64,000 nt of DNA from Dehalococcoidia bacterium (GTDB taxonomy: Bacteria; Chloroflexota; Dehalococcoidia; Bin125), in assembly GCA_022825265.1 (NCBI GenBank), contig JAJDXE010000013.1, positions 124,001 to 188,000 on the forward strand. The letters are read 5' to 3'. Shown here in pieces: positions 6,953 to 14,517 of the stretch; positions within the stretch are counted from its first letter, which is position 1, and each line of letters starts with the position of its first letter. The notes under the pieces were generated by a model, which had not been told where the DNA came from, did no database searches, and saw only the letters and a program-made list of their open reading frames with translations. The translations under genes were made by a program, and so were the position numbers.

Positions 6953-7852
6953 TCAACGCACATTCCTCAGTCGAGGATCCAACGTGTCCCGCAGCCAGTC
7001 ACCGAACAGGTTCCCGGTCAGGGAGACCAACAGAATGGCGATCCCCGGCATCCAGATTGGCCACCAGGCGATCGTCATGAAGTTGCGGCCCTCGGAGATC
7101 ATCGCGCCCCAGGACGGTGTGCCCGGCGCCACGCCGATGTTGAGGAAACTCAGCGCCGCCTCGATCAGGATCACCGAGGGCACGTCGAGCGTCGCCATGA
7201 TCACGATCGTGTTGACGATGTTCGGCAGGACGTGGCGGAAGAGAATTCGGCGATCGCTGGCGCCGCTGGCTCGCGCGGCGACGACAAACTCCTGTTCCCG
7301 CAGGGATAGAACGTCGGCCCTGACCAGTCGCGCATAGCCGGACCAGCTGAAGATGATGATGATCAGGATCACGTTGAGCAGGCTGGCCCCGAAGACCACC
7401 GAAATCAGCAGCGCGAACAGGATCGCCGGCAGTGCCAACTGCACGTCGACGATCCGCATCAGGAAGCGGTCCCACCAGCCCAGCCGCCAGCCGGCGAGCA
7501 GACCGCAGAACGTTCCAATCAGCGCCGACGCCGGAATACAGGTGACCACGACCAGCAGCGACACACGAGCGCCGTACATGACGCGCGACAGGATGTCGCG
7601 GCCCAGGTTGTCGGTCCCCAACGGATGCGCCCAACTGCCCTCTGCCTGGAACGCCGGTGGGATCAGGCGTTCCTGCAGGACGATCTGTTCGGGGTCGTAT
7701 GCGGACAGCAGATCGGCGAAAACCCCGGCCACGAGAAACGCGAGCAGAATGATGATCGCCGGCGCCAACAGCACGGCCTGCTGCCACGATCCGCCCAGCC
7801 GTACGCCGCGCAGCAAGGAGCCCGGAGCCGCTGCGACCGCCCGCGCCGCCAT
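6953..7852 (-). CDS. ABC transporter permease, DppC-like (cassette A), 299 aa
   Basis: Membrane subunit of a peptide/nickel-type (family 5) ABC importer. It has the DppC layout: an N-terminal hydrophobic segment (VLLAPAIIILLAFLVAGVFA), a long extracytoplasmic loop ending in HPLGTDNLGRDILSRVMYGAR, then the transport domain with the ATPase-contact loop GASDRRILFRHVLPN. The C-terminal LFGDWLRDTLDPRLRN is the standard DppC ending. It overlaps the DppB-like gene by one base and is the last ABC gene of cassette A. No ATPase gene lies beside it. Confidence 0.93.
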   Translation of the reverse strand: MAARAVAAAPGSLLRGVRLGGSWQQAVLLAPAIIILLAFLVAGVFADLLSAYDPEQIVLQERLIPPAFQAEGSWAHPLGTDNLGRDILSRVMYGARVSLLVVVTCIPASALIGTFCGLLAGWRLGWWDRFLMRIVDVQLALPAILFALLISVVFGASLLNVILIIIIFSWSGYARLVRADVLSLREQEFVVAARASGASDRRILFRHVLPNIVNTIVIMATLDVPSVILIEAALSFLNIGVAPGTPSWGAMISEGRNFMTIAWWPIWMPGIAILLVSLTGNLFGDWLRDTLDPRLRNVR

Positions 7853-8790
7853 CAGCGAGTTCCCGCCCGGATCCGCGGATCGATGATCGGATAGGACAGA
7901 TCAACGAGGATGTTGGCGACTACGATGCTCGTCGAAATGACCAGAATCCCGGCGATCATGACAGGGAAATCGCCAACCAGGATCGTGTGCAACATCAGTC
8001 GGCCGATCCCCGGCCAGGCGAAGACCTGCTCGACAATCACCGTACCGGCGATCATGTAGCCAACCTGGATGCCCAGGATGGTCGCGACCGGTAGCAGCGC
8101 GTGACGCAGCGCGTGACGCCAGATGATCGTCGATTCCCGCAGCCCCTTCGCCCGCGCGGTGCGGACGAAGTCCGTGCCCATCACGTCAATCATGCCCGAG
8201 CGCGTCAGCCGCATTGACACGGCCGAAGCCAGCAGACCGAGCGTGATCGTCGGCAGAACGAGGTGCTCGATGCCGCCGCTGCCGCCGGTCGGCATCAGGT
8301 CGAGCTGGACCGCGAAGAAGAAGATCAGGATCAGGCCCAGCCAGAAATTGGGGATGGCCTGACCGAGCACGGCCAGGAACCGCGCCGCCCAATCGGTCGG
8401 CGTCGCCCGTCTCAACGCTGCAATGACCCCCAGGGGAACGCCCAGAGCCAGTGAGAAGATCAGCGCCGCCGCGCCGAGCTGCAGCGTCTTCGATGCGCGG
8501 CTGCTGACTTCGGATAGCGCCGGACGCGCGCTGATGAACGAGTTGCCAAGGTCGAGCTGGACCGCGTTCCACAGGAACTTGACGTACTGAATGCCGATGG
8601 GACCGCTCAGACCGAGCTGCTCCTTCAGCAGCTCCTTCTCCTCCTGGGTTGTCTCGTCGGTGGTCAGGTACTCAACCGGGTTCCGCGCCAACCGCGAGAC
8701 CAGGAACACGACCGAGATGACAACGAATACCACCAGAATCCCCTGCAGGAGGCGCGAGAACAGGATCGTCGAGATACTCTGCGGACCCAT
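7852..8790 (-). CDS. ABC transporter permease, DppB-like (cassette A), 312 aa
   Basis: First permease of cassette A. TM1 is GILVVFVVISVVFLVSRLAR, followed by the large periplasmic segment of DppB proteins (TTDETTQEEKELLKEQLGLSGPIGIQYVKF). The transport domain carries the ATPase-contact loop GLRESTIIWRHALRHALLP, and the family VEQVFAWPGIGRLM motif lies near the C-terminus. It ends with SYPIIDPRIR, as is usual. It starts 30 bases after the stop of the binding protein and overlaps the DppC-like gene by one base, so this is one operon. With its partner it should form the pore; energy must come from an ATPase not in this window. Confidence 0.93.
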   Translation of the reverse strand: MGPQSISTILFSRLLQGILVVFVVISVVFLVSRLARNPVEYLTTDETTQEEKELLKEQLGLSGPIGIQYVKFLWNAVQLDLGNSFISARPALSEVSSRASKTLQLGAAALIFSLALGVPLGVIAALRRATPTDWAARFLAVLGQAIPNFWLGLILIFFFAVQLDLMPTGGSGGIEHLVLPTITLGLLASAVSMRLTRSGMIDVMGTDFVRTARAKGLRESTIIWRHALRHALLPVATILGIQVGYMIAGTVIVEQVFAWPGIGRLMLHTILVGDFPVMIAGILVISTSIVVANILVDLSYPIIDPRIRAGTR

Positions 8791-8820
8791 GTCCGGCCTT
8801 CCTGCAGGGAGCGGTCGGCA

Positions 8821-10707
8821 TTAGGTGACGAGCGGGCGGATGCCCCACAGACCGCCGTAGTCTCGTGAGTTCCCCTTCATGTCCCACTCAAGGGTGTCGG
8901 TCATCAGGCCGGTACCGACGGTCTCGAACAGGAAGAGCCAGGAGGCGTTGGTGTAGATCAACTGGGCGAGCTCGTTGAGATATTGCTTTCGCTTCTCGGG
9001 ATCGAACTCAGAGCGCTGCGCCTCGACCAGTTCCTGGATGCCGGATTCCGGGTACTCGGCCACGCTCAGCGTGCCTCCTTCAGCGACCTCCGCGTTGATC
9101 ACCTGGAACGGATCCGGCGACTGGTTGGTGAAGTAGTAGTGCAGACCCGGCACATCCCGCTGCGCCATCCGCGCCCGGAAGTCGGGCAACGGATCGAGTT
9201 GCAGGTTGGTCCGAATCCCGACCACGTCGAGGTACTGCTGCACCGAGAGCGCGATCTGGTCGGTCCAGGCGAAGAATCCGGCGGTGCCGTAGAAGTCCGA
9301 CTCGAAGCCCTCGGCGTAACCCGCGGCGTCCATCAGCTGCATCGCCTTCTCGACGTTGTACTCCATCGTCAGCGGACCCGACTGTTCGGGCTGCATCCCG
9401 CCCAGCTGCCGCGTACCGATCCCGTAGGCTCGTTGCTCGCGGCCGGTGGCCAGCGTCGTGTAGATCGTCTCGACGTCGACTGCATGGTTCATCGCCTGCC
9501 GTACGCGGATGTCGCGGTAGGGGTTGGAGCCGTCTTCGAACATCGGCACCAGCGTGTTGGGGAAGATCGTGTGCGGGCAGCAGCCCGGGTCGAACAGCAC
9601 TTCGAAGCCGGGCTCGTCGACGAACTCTTGCACCAGTTCCCATTCAAGCGATGGCGCGACGTCTGCCTCGCCGGCCTGGATCGCAGCCAGGCGCGCGACC
9701 GGCTCGGGCCGCACTGACTGCACGACCTCCTTCACCCAGGGCCTGTGGATGCGAGTGAGGTTCTCGTAGCCGATCGGGTAGTTGTCGTTGCGCACGCTGC
9801 GAACCTCGATGTCGGGTTCGAAGTTGACCAACTGGAACGGCCCGCTGGCGAGGCCCTCGCGGTTATACGCCTCGTCGCCGATCTCCTCGATCAGGTGCTT
9901 CGGCACCAGCGGCAGCGTCGTGCCCACGCTTCCCGGGGCGGTCACGTCCGTGTTGACGGGAAGCCGCAAGGTCAGATCGTCGATCACCTCCGCGTCCCCG
10001 TTGACGGCCGAGACGATGTACGCGATTCCCGTTTCGTATGTCCCGCTTTCGTTGTACGCGGCATTGCCGGCCGCCCGGTCGATCGAGAATTTGACGTCAT
10101 CGGCCGTCAGCGGCGTGCCGTCGTGCCAGGCGTGTCCCGGATTGATATGCCAGACCAACGAGGTGAAGTCGTCGACCCATTCGAAGCTACCCACGTGGGG
10201 AACAATCTCGCGCGTGACCAGGTCGTACTGCAGCAGGCGATCGAAGTGCAGTGGGCCGTTCCACTTGAGGGTGTAGTTGCCCGGCGCCTGCACGTCGAGA
10301 CCGCCGACCGCGTTGGGTACCGCCGCAACGACCGTGCGTTCCCAGTCGGTATCGCCTTCCCGGGACAGGTCCACAGGCTCTTCTTGCTGCTGCTGTTGCT
10401 GCTGCATCGCCTGTTGCTCTTGTTGCTCGGCCTGCTCCGCCTGAGCCACAGCCTGTTGTTGCTGTTGCTCCTGCTGTTGCTGCATCGCCTGCTGTTGTTG
10501 CTGCTGCTCCTGTTGTACTTGTGCTGCCGGCTGATCCTGCTGCTGTTGCTGCTGGACCTGGGCGACCGAGTCATCGTCGTCATCGTCGCCGCAGCCAACC
10601 AGCGCAAGTCCGGCCGCGCCGACTCCCGCCCGTCCCGAGGCGCGCAACAGCGCTCGCCTGCTCATTCGTGATCGGCGCATTCGCTGCCAGTAGTTTCGTT
10701 CCGTCAT
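8821..10707 (-). CDS. Family 5 extracellular solute-binding lipoprotein with Q-rich linker (cassette A), 628 aa
   Basis: Extracellular receptor of the cassette A importer. From the ATG at 10707 it reads MTERNYWQRM, then the Tat-like MSRRALLRAS, a hydrophobic stretch and the lipobox LVGC with Cys39, so it should be exported folded and anchored by lipid. Residues 41-46 are aspartates, and about 48-110 is a Q/E/A linker with runs of up to seven Q. The mature domain follows, with family 5 features such as YDLVTREIVPHVG, WHDGTPLTADDVKFSIDRA and RVRQAMNHAVDVETI. Ligand is unknown (peptide, sugar or other organic). The ATG was chosen because GGAG lies before it and all six paralogues start at the same place. 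The promoter is at 10760-10788. Confidence 0.92.
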   Translation of the reverse strand: MTERNYWQRMRRSRMSRRALLRASGRAGVGAAGLALVGCGDDDDDDSVAQVQQQQQQDQPAAQVQQEQQQQQQAMQQQQEQQQQQAVAQAEQAEQQEQQAMQQQQQQQEEPVDLSREGDTDWERTVVAAVPNAVGGLDVQAPGNYTLKWNGPLHFDRLLQYDLVTREIVPHVGSFEWVDDFTSLVWHINPGHAWHDGTPLTADDVKFSIDRAAGNAAYNESGTYETGIAYIVSAVNGDAEVIDDLTLRLPVNTDVTAPGSVGTTLPLVPKHLIEEIGDEAYNREGLASGPFQLVNFEPDIEVRSVRNDNYPIGYENLTRIHRPWVKEVVQSVRPEPVARLAAIQAGEADVAPSLEWELVQEFVDEPGFEVLFDPGCCPHTIFPNTLVPMFEDGSNPYRDIRVRQAMNHAVDVETIYTTLATGREQRAYGIGTRQLGGMQPEQSGPLTMEYNVEKAMQLMDAAGYAEGFESDFYGTAGFFAWTDQIALSVQQYLDVVGIRTNLQLDPLPDFRARMAQRDVPGLHYYFTNQSPDPFQVINAEVAEGGTLSVAEYPESGIQELVEAQRSEFDPEKRKQYLNELAQLIYTNASWLFLFETVGTGLMTDTLEWDMKGNSRDYGGLWGIRPLVT

Positions 10708-10719
10708 GGGTCGCTCCAA

Positions 10720-10757
10720 CTCAAACCATCCGAACCTTGCTCGGATTCAAGTTTGAG
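10720..10757 (-). promoter_or_regulatory. Inverted repeat at the transcription start of cassette A
   Basis: CTCAAAC (10720-10726) and GTTTGAG (10751-10757) are inverted, with a nested ATCCGA/TCGGAT pair (10728-10733 and 10741-10746). The dyad lies between the proposed -10 and the ribosome site, covering the expected start of transcription. It may be an operator or a leader hairpin; no regulator is evident nearby. Confidence 0.5.
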
Positions 10758-10759
10758 GG

Positions 10760-10788
10760 AGTATGCCGAATACAAAATGGGTTTGCAA
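10760..10788 (-). promoter_or_regulatory. Conserved sigma-70-like promoter of cassette A binding protein
   Basis: On the minus strand: -35 TTGCAA (10783-10788), a 17-base spacer, and -10 CATACT (10760-10765). Five more binding-protein genes in the window have the same arrangement with the same spacer length, which is why I call it a promoter. Confidence 0.8.
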
Positions 10789-10793
10789 CGATC

Positions 10794-10827
10794 AAGGGGT
10801 TCCTTCCGCACTCGGAAGGAACCCCTT
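10794..10827. terminator. Perfect 15-bp hairpin after the amidohydrolase gene
   Basis: AAGGGGTTCCTTCCG (10794-10808) and CGGAAGGAACCCCTT (10813-10827) pair perfectly around the loop CACT. It sits 29 bases beyond the stop of the amidohydrolase gene and just upstream of the -35 of the next transcript. No U-run follows on the minus strand, so it is terminator-like rather than a textbook terminator. Confidence 0.7.
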
Positions 10828-10856
10828 GGCACAGGAGATCGAAGGATTGAGCAGGC

Positions 10857-12644
10857 TCAGGCCGTCTGAGATCCACGCACCAGCTTGCCCGGCAGCGCGC
10901 CGGTCAGCTCGTCGTCCTCAAGGATCACTTCACCCGCGCAGATCGTCGCGACATAGCCGGTCGGACGCTGCATGAACCGCTTCGCGCCCTCTGGCAGGTC
11001 GTAGACCATCTGCGGAGCGTCGGTGTCGAGCCGCTCGATGTCGATCACGTTGACGTCGGCCCGCTTGCCCACGACCAGCTCGCCGCGGTCGCCCAGGCTG
11101 TAGAGGTCGGCGTTGGCGCCCGACTGCTTGTGCACAATCGTCTCCAGCGGCACCCGATCGCCGCGAGTCCGGTCGCGACCCCAGTAGGCGAGGTTCCACG
11201 ACACCATGTGCGCGTCCGATACGGCGGCGACGTGCGCCCCCGCGTCCGACAGGCCGTTGCGAGTCAACGGGTGCATCATCAGCTCGCGCTGATAGTCGAA
11301 GTTGCCCTGCGAGTAGCCCTCGAGGTAGACGAGCAACAGCGTCGAGCCGTCGCCCTGCGTCATCAGGTCGTAGAACGCCTCATCCGCCGACAGCCCCTCG
11401 CGCTCGGCGTGCGCCGCGACCGATCGGTCGTACTCAGGCTCATAGACCGGAGGGTCGCCGAGCACATACACCGTCTCCGGGGAGCCAAGCACCATCTCCA
11501 ACAATCCCGGAAGCAGATTGCCCGGCGTCGTGTCGACCAGGAACGGGTGATCCTCCGCGCCCTCGCCGTTGTTGCGCACGTCGTTGGTCAGGTCCCAGTC
11601 GCTCGCCAGGATCTGAGCCCGAATCTCCGGGTCGCGCATCTGCTCCAGACGCTCGGCCAGCGGCAGCTGCTCGACCAGTTCTCGGTAGGCAAGGTTGAGC
11701 GTGTACGGGTGAATCGAGCCGTCGAGGTTCATCAGCAAGGTCGTGCCTCGACCCCGCACCTGCGGGAAGATCCGCACGCCGCGCTCCGTCGCCTCCTCGA
11801 CGCTCGCCAATCCCTCTTTCCACCCGGCCCCGTTCGTGACCGAACCCTCGCCGGAGAGGTAGGTGATCGTCAAATCGTGATCGAGCGCCATGTTCTCGAC
11901 CCACTCGCGTTCGAACGGGCCGACCAGCTGGAAGACCCCGCCGCCGCCCTGCTCGATGCCTTCCGCGACTGCCTCGAGCTCCGGGTACTGAGCCAGCGTG
12001 CCCGGGATCAGCTCACCCTCCTTGGTCCGGTGAGCCAGCAGCCGGTTCGACGAGAATCCAACCGCGCCGGCCTCGATCCCCTCACGCACCAACCGACGCA
12101 TGTGCGCCAGTTCTTCGTCCGTCGGCTGCACATCCTCAGCCCCGCGCGGACCCATCACGTACGTCCGCAGCGCGCAATGCGGGAACTGAGCCGCGATGTC
12201 CATCACCCGAGGCTTGCCATCGATCGCATCGAGGTACTCCGGGAACGATTCCCATTCCCACGTGATCCCCGCCGCCATCGCCGTCGCCGGAATGTCCTCG
12301 ACCGCGTCCATCAGGTCCATCAGCCACTCGCGGTCCGACTCGCGCACCGGCGCAAAACCGACCCCGCAGTTACCCATCACCACCGTCGTCACGCCGTTAT
12401 AGCAGGACGGCGTCATGTACGGATCCCACGACACCTGGGCGTCCATGTGCGTGTGAATGTCGATCCAGCCGGGAGTCACCAGGCGACCCGAAGCGTCAAT
12501 CTCCCGACGCCCCTCGCCGACGATGCCCTCACCCTCGCGAACAACCGCCGAGATACGGTCGCCGTCAATCGCCACATCCCCGACAAACTCGGGGGCCCCC
12601 GTCCCGTCGACAATCCGACCATTCCGAATCACGATGTCATGCAT
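10857..12644 (-). CDS. Amidohydrolase, N-acyl-D-amino-acid deacylase-like, 595 aa
   Basis: A D-aminoacylase/dihydroorotase-type amidohydrolase. The N-terminal beta segment HDIVIRNGRIVDGTGAPEF is followed by the metal motif GWIDIHTHMDAQ (H-x-H) and the GNCGVGFAPV segment with its cysteine, both hallmarks of the deacylase group. A late aspartate is in NGLSDAGAHVAAVSD. The C-terminal beta domain has VGKRADVNVIDIERL and a YVATICAGEVILEDDELTGALPGKLVRG ending. Expected reaction: hydrolysis of N-acyl-D-amino acids or related amides in the cytosol. The ATG at 12644 follows GGGAG; a GTG five codons upstream is less likely. It stands alone between cassette A and the hicBA pair. Confidence 0.88.
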   Translation of the reverse strand: MHDIVIRNGRIVDGTGAPEFVGDVAIDGDRISAVVREGEGIVGEGRREIDASGRLVTPGWIDIHTHMDAQVSWDPYMTPSCYNGVTTVVMGNCGVGFAPVRESDREWLMDLMDAVEDIPATAMAAGITWEWESFPEYLDAIDGKPRVMDIAAQFPHCALRTYVMGPRGAEDVQPTDEELAHMRRLVREGIEAGAVGFSSNRLLAHRTKEGELIPGTLAQYPELEAVAEGIEQGGGGVFQLVGPFEREWVENMALDHDLTITYLSGEGSVTNGAGWKEGLASVEEATERGVRIFPQVRGRGTTLLMNLDGSIHPYTLNLAYRELVEQLPLAERLEQMRDPEIRAQILASDWDLTNDVRNNGEGAEDHPFLVDTTPGNLLPGLLEMVLGSPETVYVLGDPPVYEPEYDRSVAAHAEREGLSADEAFYDLMTQGDGSTLLLVYLEGYSQGNFDYQRELMMHPLTRNGLSDAGAHVAAVSDAHMVSWNLAYWGRDRTRGDRVPLETIVHKQSGANADLYSLGDRGELVVGKRADVNVIDIERLDTDAPQMVYDLPEGAKRFMQRPTGYVATICAGEVILEDDELTGALPGKLVRGSQTA

Positions 12645-12706
12645 GCCAAAAGCTCCCACTCAGTCACAGGTTTCGCCAAAGGATAGGCATTAGCGGGGCA
12701 GGAGTG

Positions 12707-12925
12707 CTACTCGAACTCGGACCGCGGAATCCCCGACTCACGCACGATGGCACTGAGAGCTCCTATTGGTATTGGCTGGTTGCCTCGATCTGGTACCGAC
12801 AGCCGGAATGCGTCGGAACGACGCTCCATGATGATGTGGCTGCCGTTGTGCAGGTCGTACTCGAACCCGTGACGTTCCAGAATCCGGACCACCTCGAACG
12901 TACGCAGTCGGCGCAATCTAGCCAA
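12707..12925 (-). CDS. hicA: HicA family mRNA interferase toxin, 72 aa
   Basis: A short double-stranded-RNA-binding-fold protein with the HicA pattern: LRTFEVVRILERHGFEYDLHNGSHIIM, with the catalytic histidine in GSH (about residue 29), then a VPDRGNQPIPIGALSAIVRESGI ending. HicA toxins cleave mRNA and are neutralised by HicB. The start is TTG at 12925, inside the end of hicB (8-base overlap), with GAGG in position as ribosome site. A weak start inside the antitoxin gene would keep toxin synthesis below antitoxin synthesis. The order here is hicB then hicA. Confidence 0.9.
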   Translation of the reverse strand: MARLRRLRTFEVVRILERHGFEYDLHNGSHIIMERRSDAFRLSVPDRGNQPIPIGALSAIVRESGIPRSEFE

Positions 12926-13211
12926 CGATGACCTCGGGGCAATGTGTGGATTGCTTGCCCTGGCGGTGGTGGGACTCGCCTTGTAGACCGGTCACCGTCA
13001 CCGGGACTGAGACCGATTCGCCGCCGAGCAGGTAGTCATAGTCTTCGATCGGCGTGTGCGCCAGGTACAACTCCAGCGCTTCCTTCAGCATCGCTCGCGC
13101 CTCTTCCGGGGTGTCGCCGCAGCTGGCGACGCCGAGTTCCGGACAGAGCGAGACGTACTGGTCGTCCTCGCTGCGAATGACGGCAGTGAGATGCAACGTA
13201 TCTGGCGCCAT
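12918..13211 (-). CDS. hicB: HicB family antitoxin, 97 aa
   Basis: Partner of the HicA toxin. The N-terminal two thirds show the HicB RNase-H-like pattern: LTAVIRSEDDQYVSLCPELGVASCGDTPEEARAMLKEALELYL, with the C-P-E-L-G and G-D-T-x-E-E-A motifs. The C-terminal tail (about residues 60-97) is basic and polar and shows no clear DNA-binding domain, so autoregulation cannot be read from sequence. The ATG at 13211 has a strong GGAGGG ribosome site, unlike the TTG of the toxin. The pair is a self-contained type II toxin-antitoxin module between metabolic genes. Confidence 0.88.
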   Translation of the reverse strand: MAPDTLHLTAVIRSEDDQYVSLCPELGVASCGDTPEEARAMLKEALELYLAHTPIEDYDYLLGGESVSVPVTVTGLQGESHHRQGKQSTHCPEVIVG

Positions 13212-13257
13212 TGGTTGCCCTCCTCGTCATTGAAGATGGTAGGCGAACTCAAGGCCG

Positions 13258-14490
13258 CTAGCGCCGATTCGCCGTAAACCCCGGACCCCGCCCCTTCTCC
13301 CACACCTTCTCCCGAGCCACATCCTCATCAAAATCGATCCCCCAGCCCGGCTTCGTCGGCAACTCCAGGTGGCCGTCGACGATCTCCAGCGCTCCGCCGC
13401 CGAGATCGTCCTTCCACGGCACGTCGTCGATATCGATCTCCATGATCCGCACATTCGGCACCGTCGCGCAGAAATGCAGCGCGTGCATCGTCGCCAGGTG
13501 CGAGTAGTAGTTGTGCGGCGCGCAATTCAGCTCGTAGCTCTCGGCCAGCAGCGCCACATCCCGCGACCGCGCAAACCCCTGCCAGGGAACATCGATCATC
13601 ACGTTGTCCATCGAGCGGTGCTCGAAGTACGGCCGATAGTCGCGGATCGTGTAGAGGTTCTCTCCTGACGTGATCGGCACCGTCGTCTGGCGACGCACGT
13701 CGGCCAGCGCCTCCGGCTCGTACATGTCGATTTCGACCCACATCATCTCCAGGTGCTCGAGCGCCTGGCAGATCTGCCGTGCGACCAGCGGCGTGCAGTT
13801 GAAGTTCAGGTCGAGCGCAATCTGCACGTCGGGGCCCGCGCCTTCCTTCAGTGCGCCGATGTACTCCGGAACATGGCGCAACAACGAGGGGACGGCGTTC
13901 CGGTCGATATTGCCCACACCGCCCCAGCCCGGTCCGTAGACACCCGTCGGATCGCCGGGGAACACGATGTTGGTCTTCAACGCATGGAAGCCCTTGCCCC
14001 GCACCTCTTCGCCCAGCGCCGTCACGTCATCCATCGACCGCAGCGGCGGCGCGCCCATGACCCACTCCGTGCCGTTGTCCCAGTAGATCTGGTCGTAACT
14101 CCGCGCCCGCGACGATCCGCAATGCGACCAGTAAATCATCTGCCGCTCGCGAGTCGGACCACCGAAGAGGGAATAGACGGGCACGCCCAGCGCCTTCCCC
14201 TTGATGTCCCAGAGCGCCAGTTCGACCCCCGCAATCGCTTTCGCCGCAATCCCGCCGGGAGACTGCCGAGCCAGCCGATACATATCCCAGTACCGAGCCT
14301 CCACTGCCAGCGGATCACTCCCGATCAAAATCGGTTCCATATCCGTGATCGCCCCCACGATGCCGTACGGATTCCGCCCATCCGACATCTCGCCGTACCC
14401 GGTGGCTCCCTCGTCCGTGCGGACCGCCACAAACTGCCACGGCCGCCAACCCGCGTCGACGACAAACGTCTCAATCTCAGTGATCTTCAT
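13258..14490 (-). CDS. Enolase-superfamily enzyme (first of tandem twins), 410 aa
   Basis: Enolase-superfamily protein with a capping domain (KITEIETFVVDAGWRPWQFVAVRTDEG) and a barrel. Metal ligands appear as Asp in IALDLNFN, Glu in MMWVEIDMYE and Glu in ITSGENLYT; a late His is in APHNYYSHLA. The usual K-x-K is ALKTNI, so the second lysine is replaced by Asn, pointing to a one-lysine or His-based mechanism. Likely a dehydratase or racemase of an acid sugar or related carboxylate; substrate unknown. It is a tandem duplicate of the next gene upstream (14518-15750), which has the same length and is colinear, and it starts 27 bases after that gene ends. Confidence 0.85.
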   Translation of the reverse strand: MKITEIETFVVDAGWRPWQFVAVRTDEGATGYGEMSDGRNPYGIVGAITDMEPILIGSDPLAVEARYWDMYRLARQSPGGIAAKAIAGVELALWDIKGKALGVPVYSLFGGPTRERQMIYWSHCGSSRARSYDQIYWDNGTEWVMGAPPLRSMDDVTALGEEVRGKGFHALKTNIVFPGDPTGVYGPGWGGVGNIDRNAVPSLLRHVPEYIGALKEGAGPDVQIALDLNFNCTPLVARQICQALEHLEMMWVEIDMYEPEALADVRRQTTVPITSGENLYTIRDYRPYFEHRSMDNVMIDVPWQGFARSRDVALLAESYELNCAPHNYYSHLATMHALHFCATVPNVRIMEIDIDDVPWKDDLGGGALEIVDGHLELPTKPGWGIDFDEDVAREKVWEKGRGPGFTANRR

Positions 14491-14517
14491 GAAGCGCTCT
14501 CTCCCTGTAGAACGACT

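Noticed and set aside
9745..10671. Long open frame on the + strand with leucine runs
   Set aside because: It is the antisense of the Q-rich linker and signal region of the cassette A binding protein; CAG/CAA runs read as Leu on the other strand. No ribosome site or family motif.
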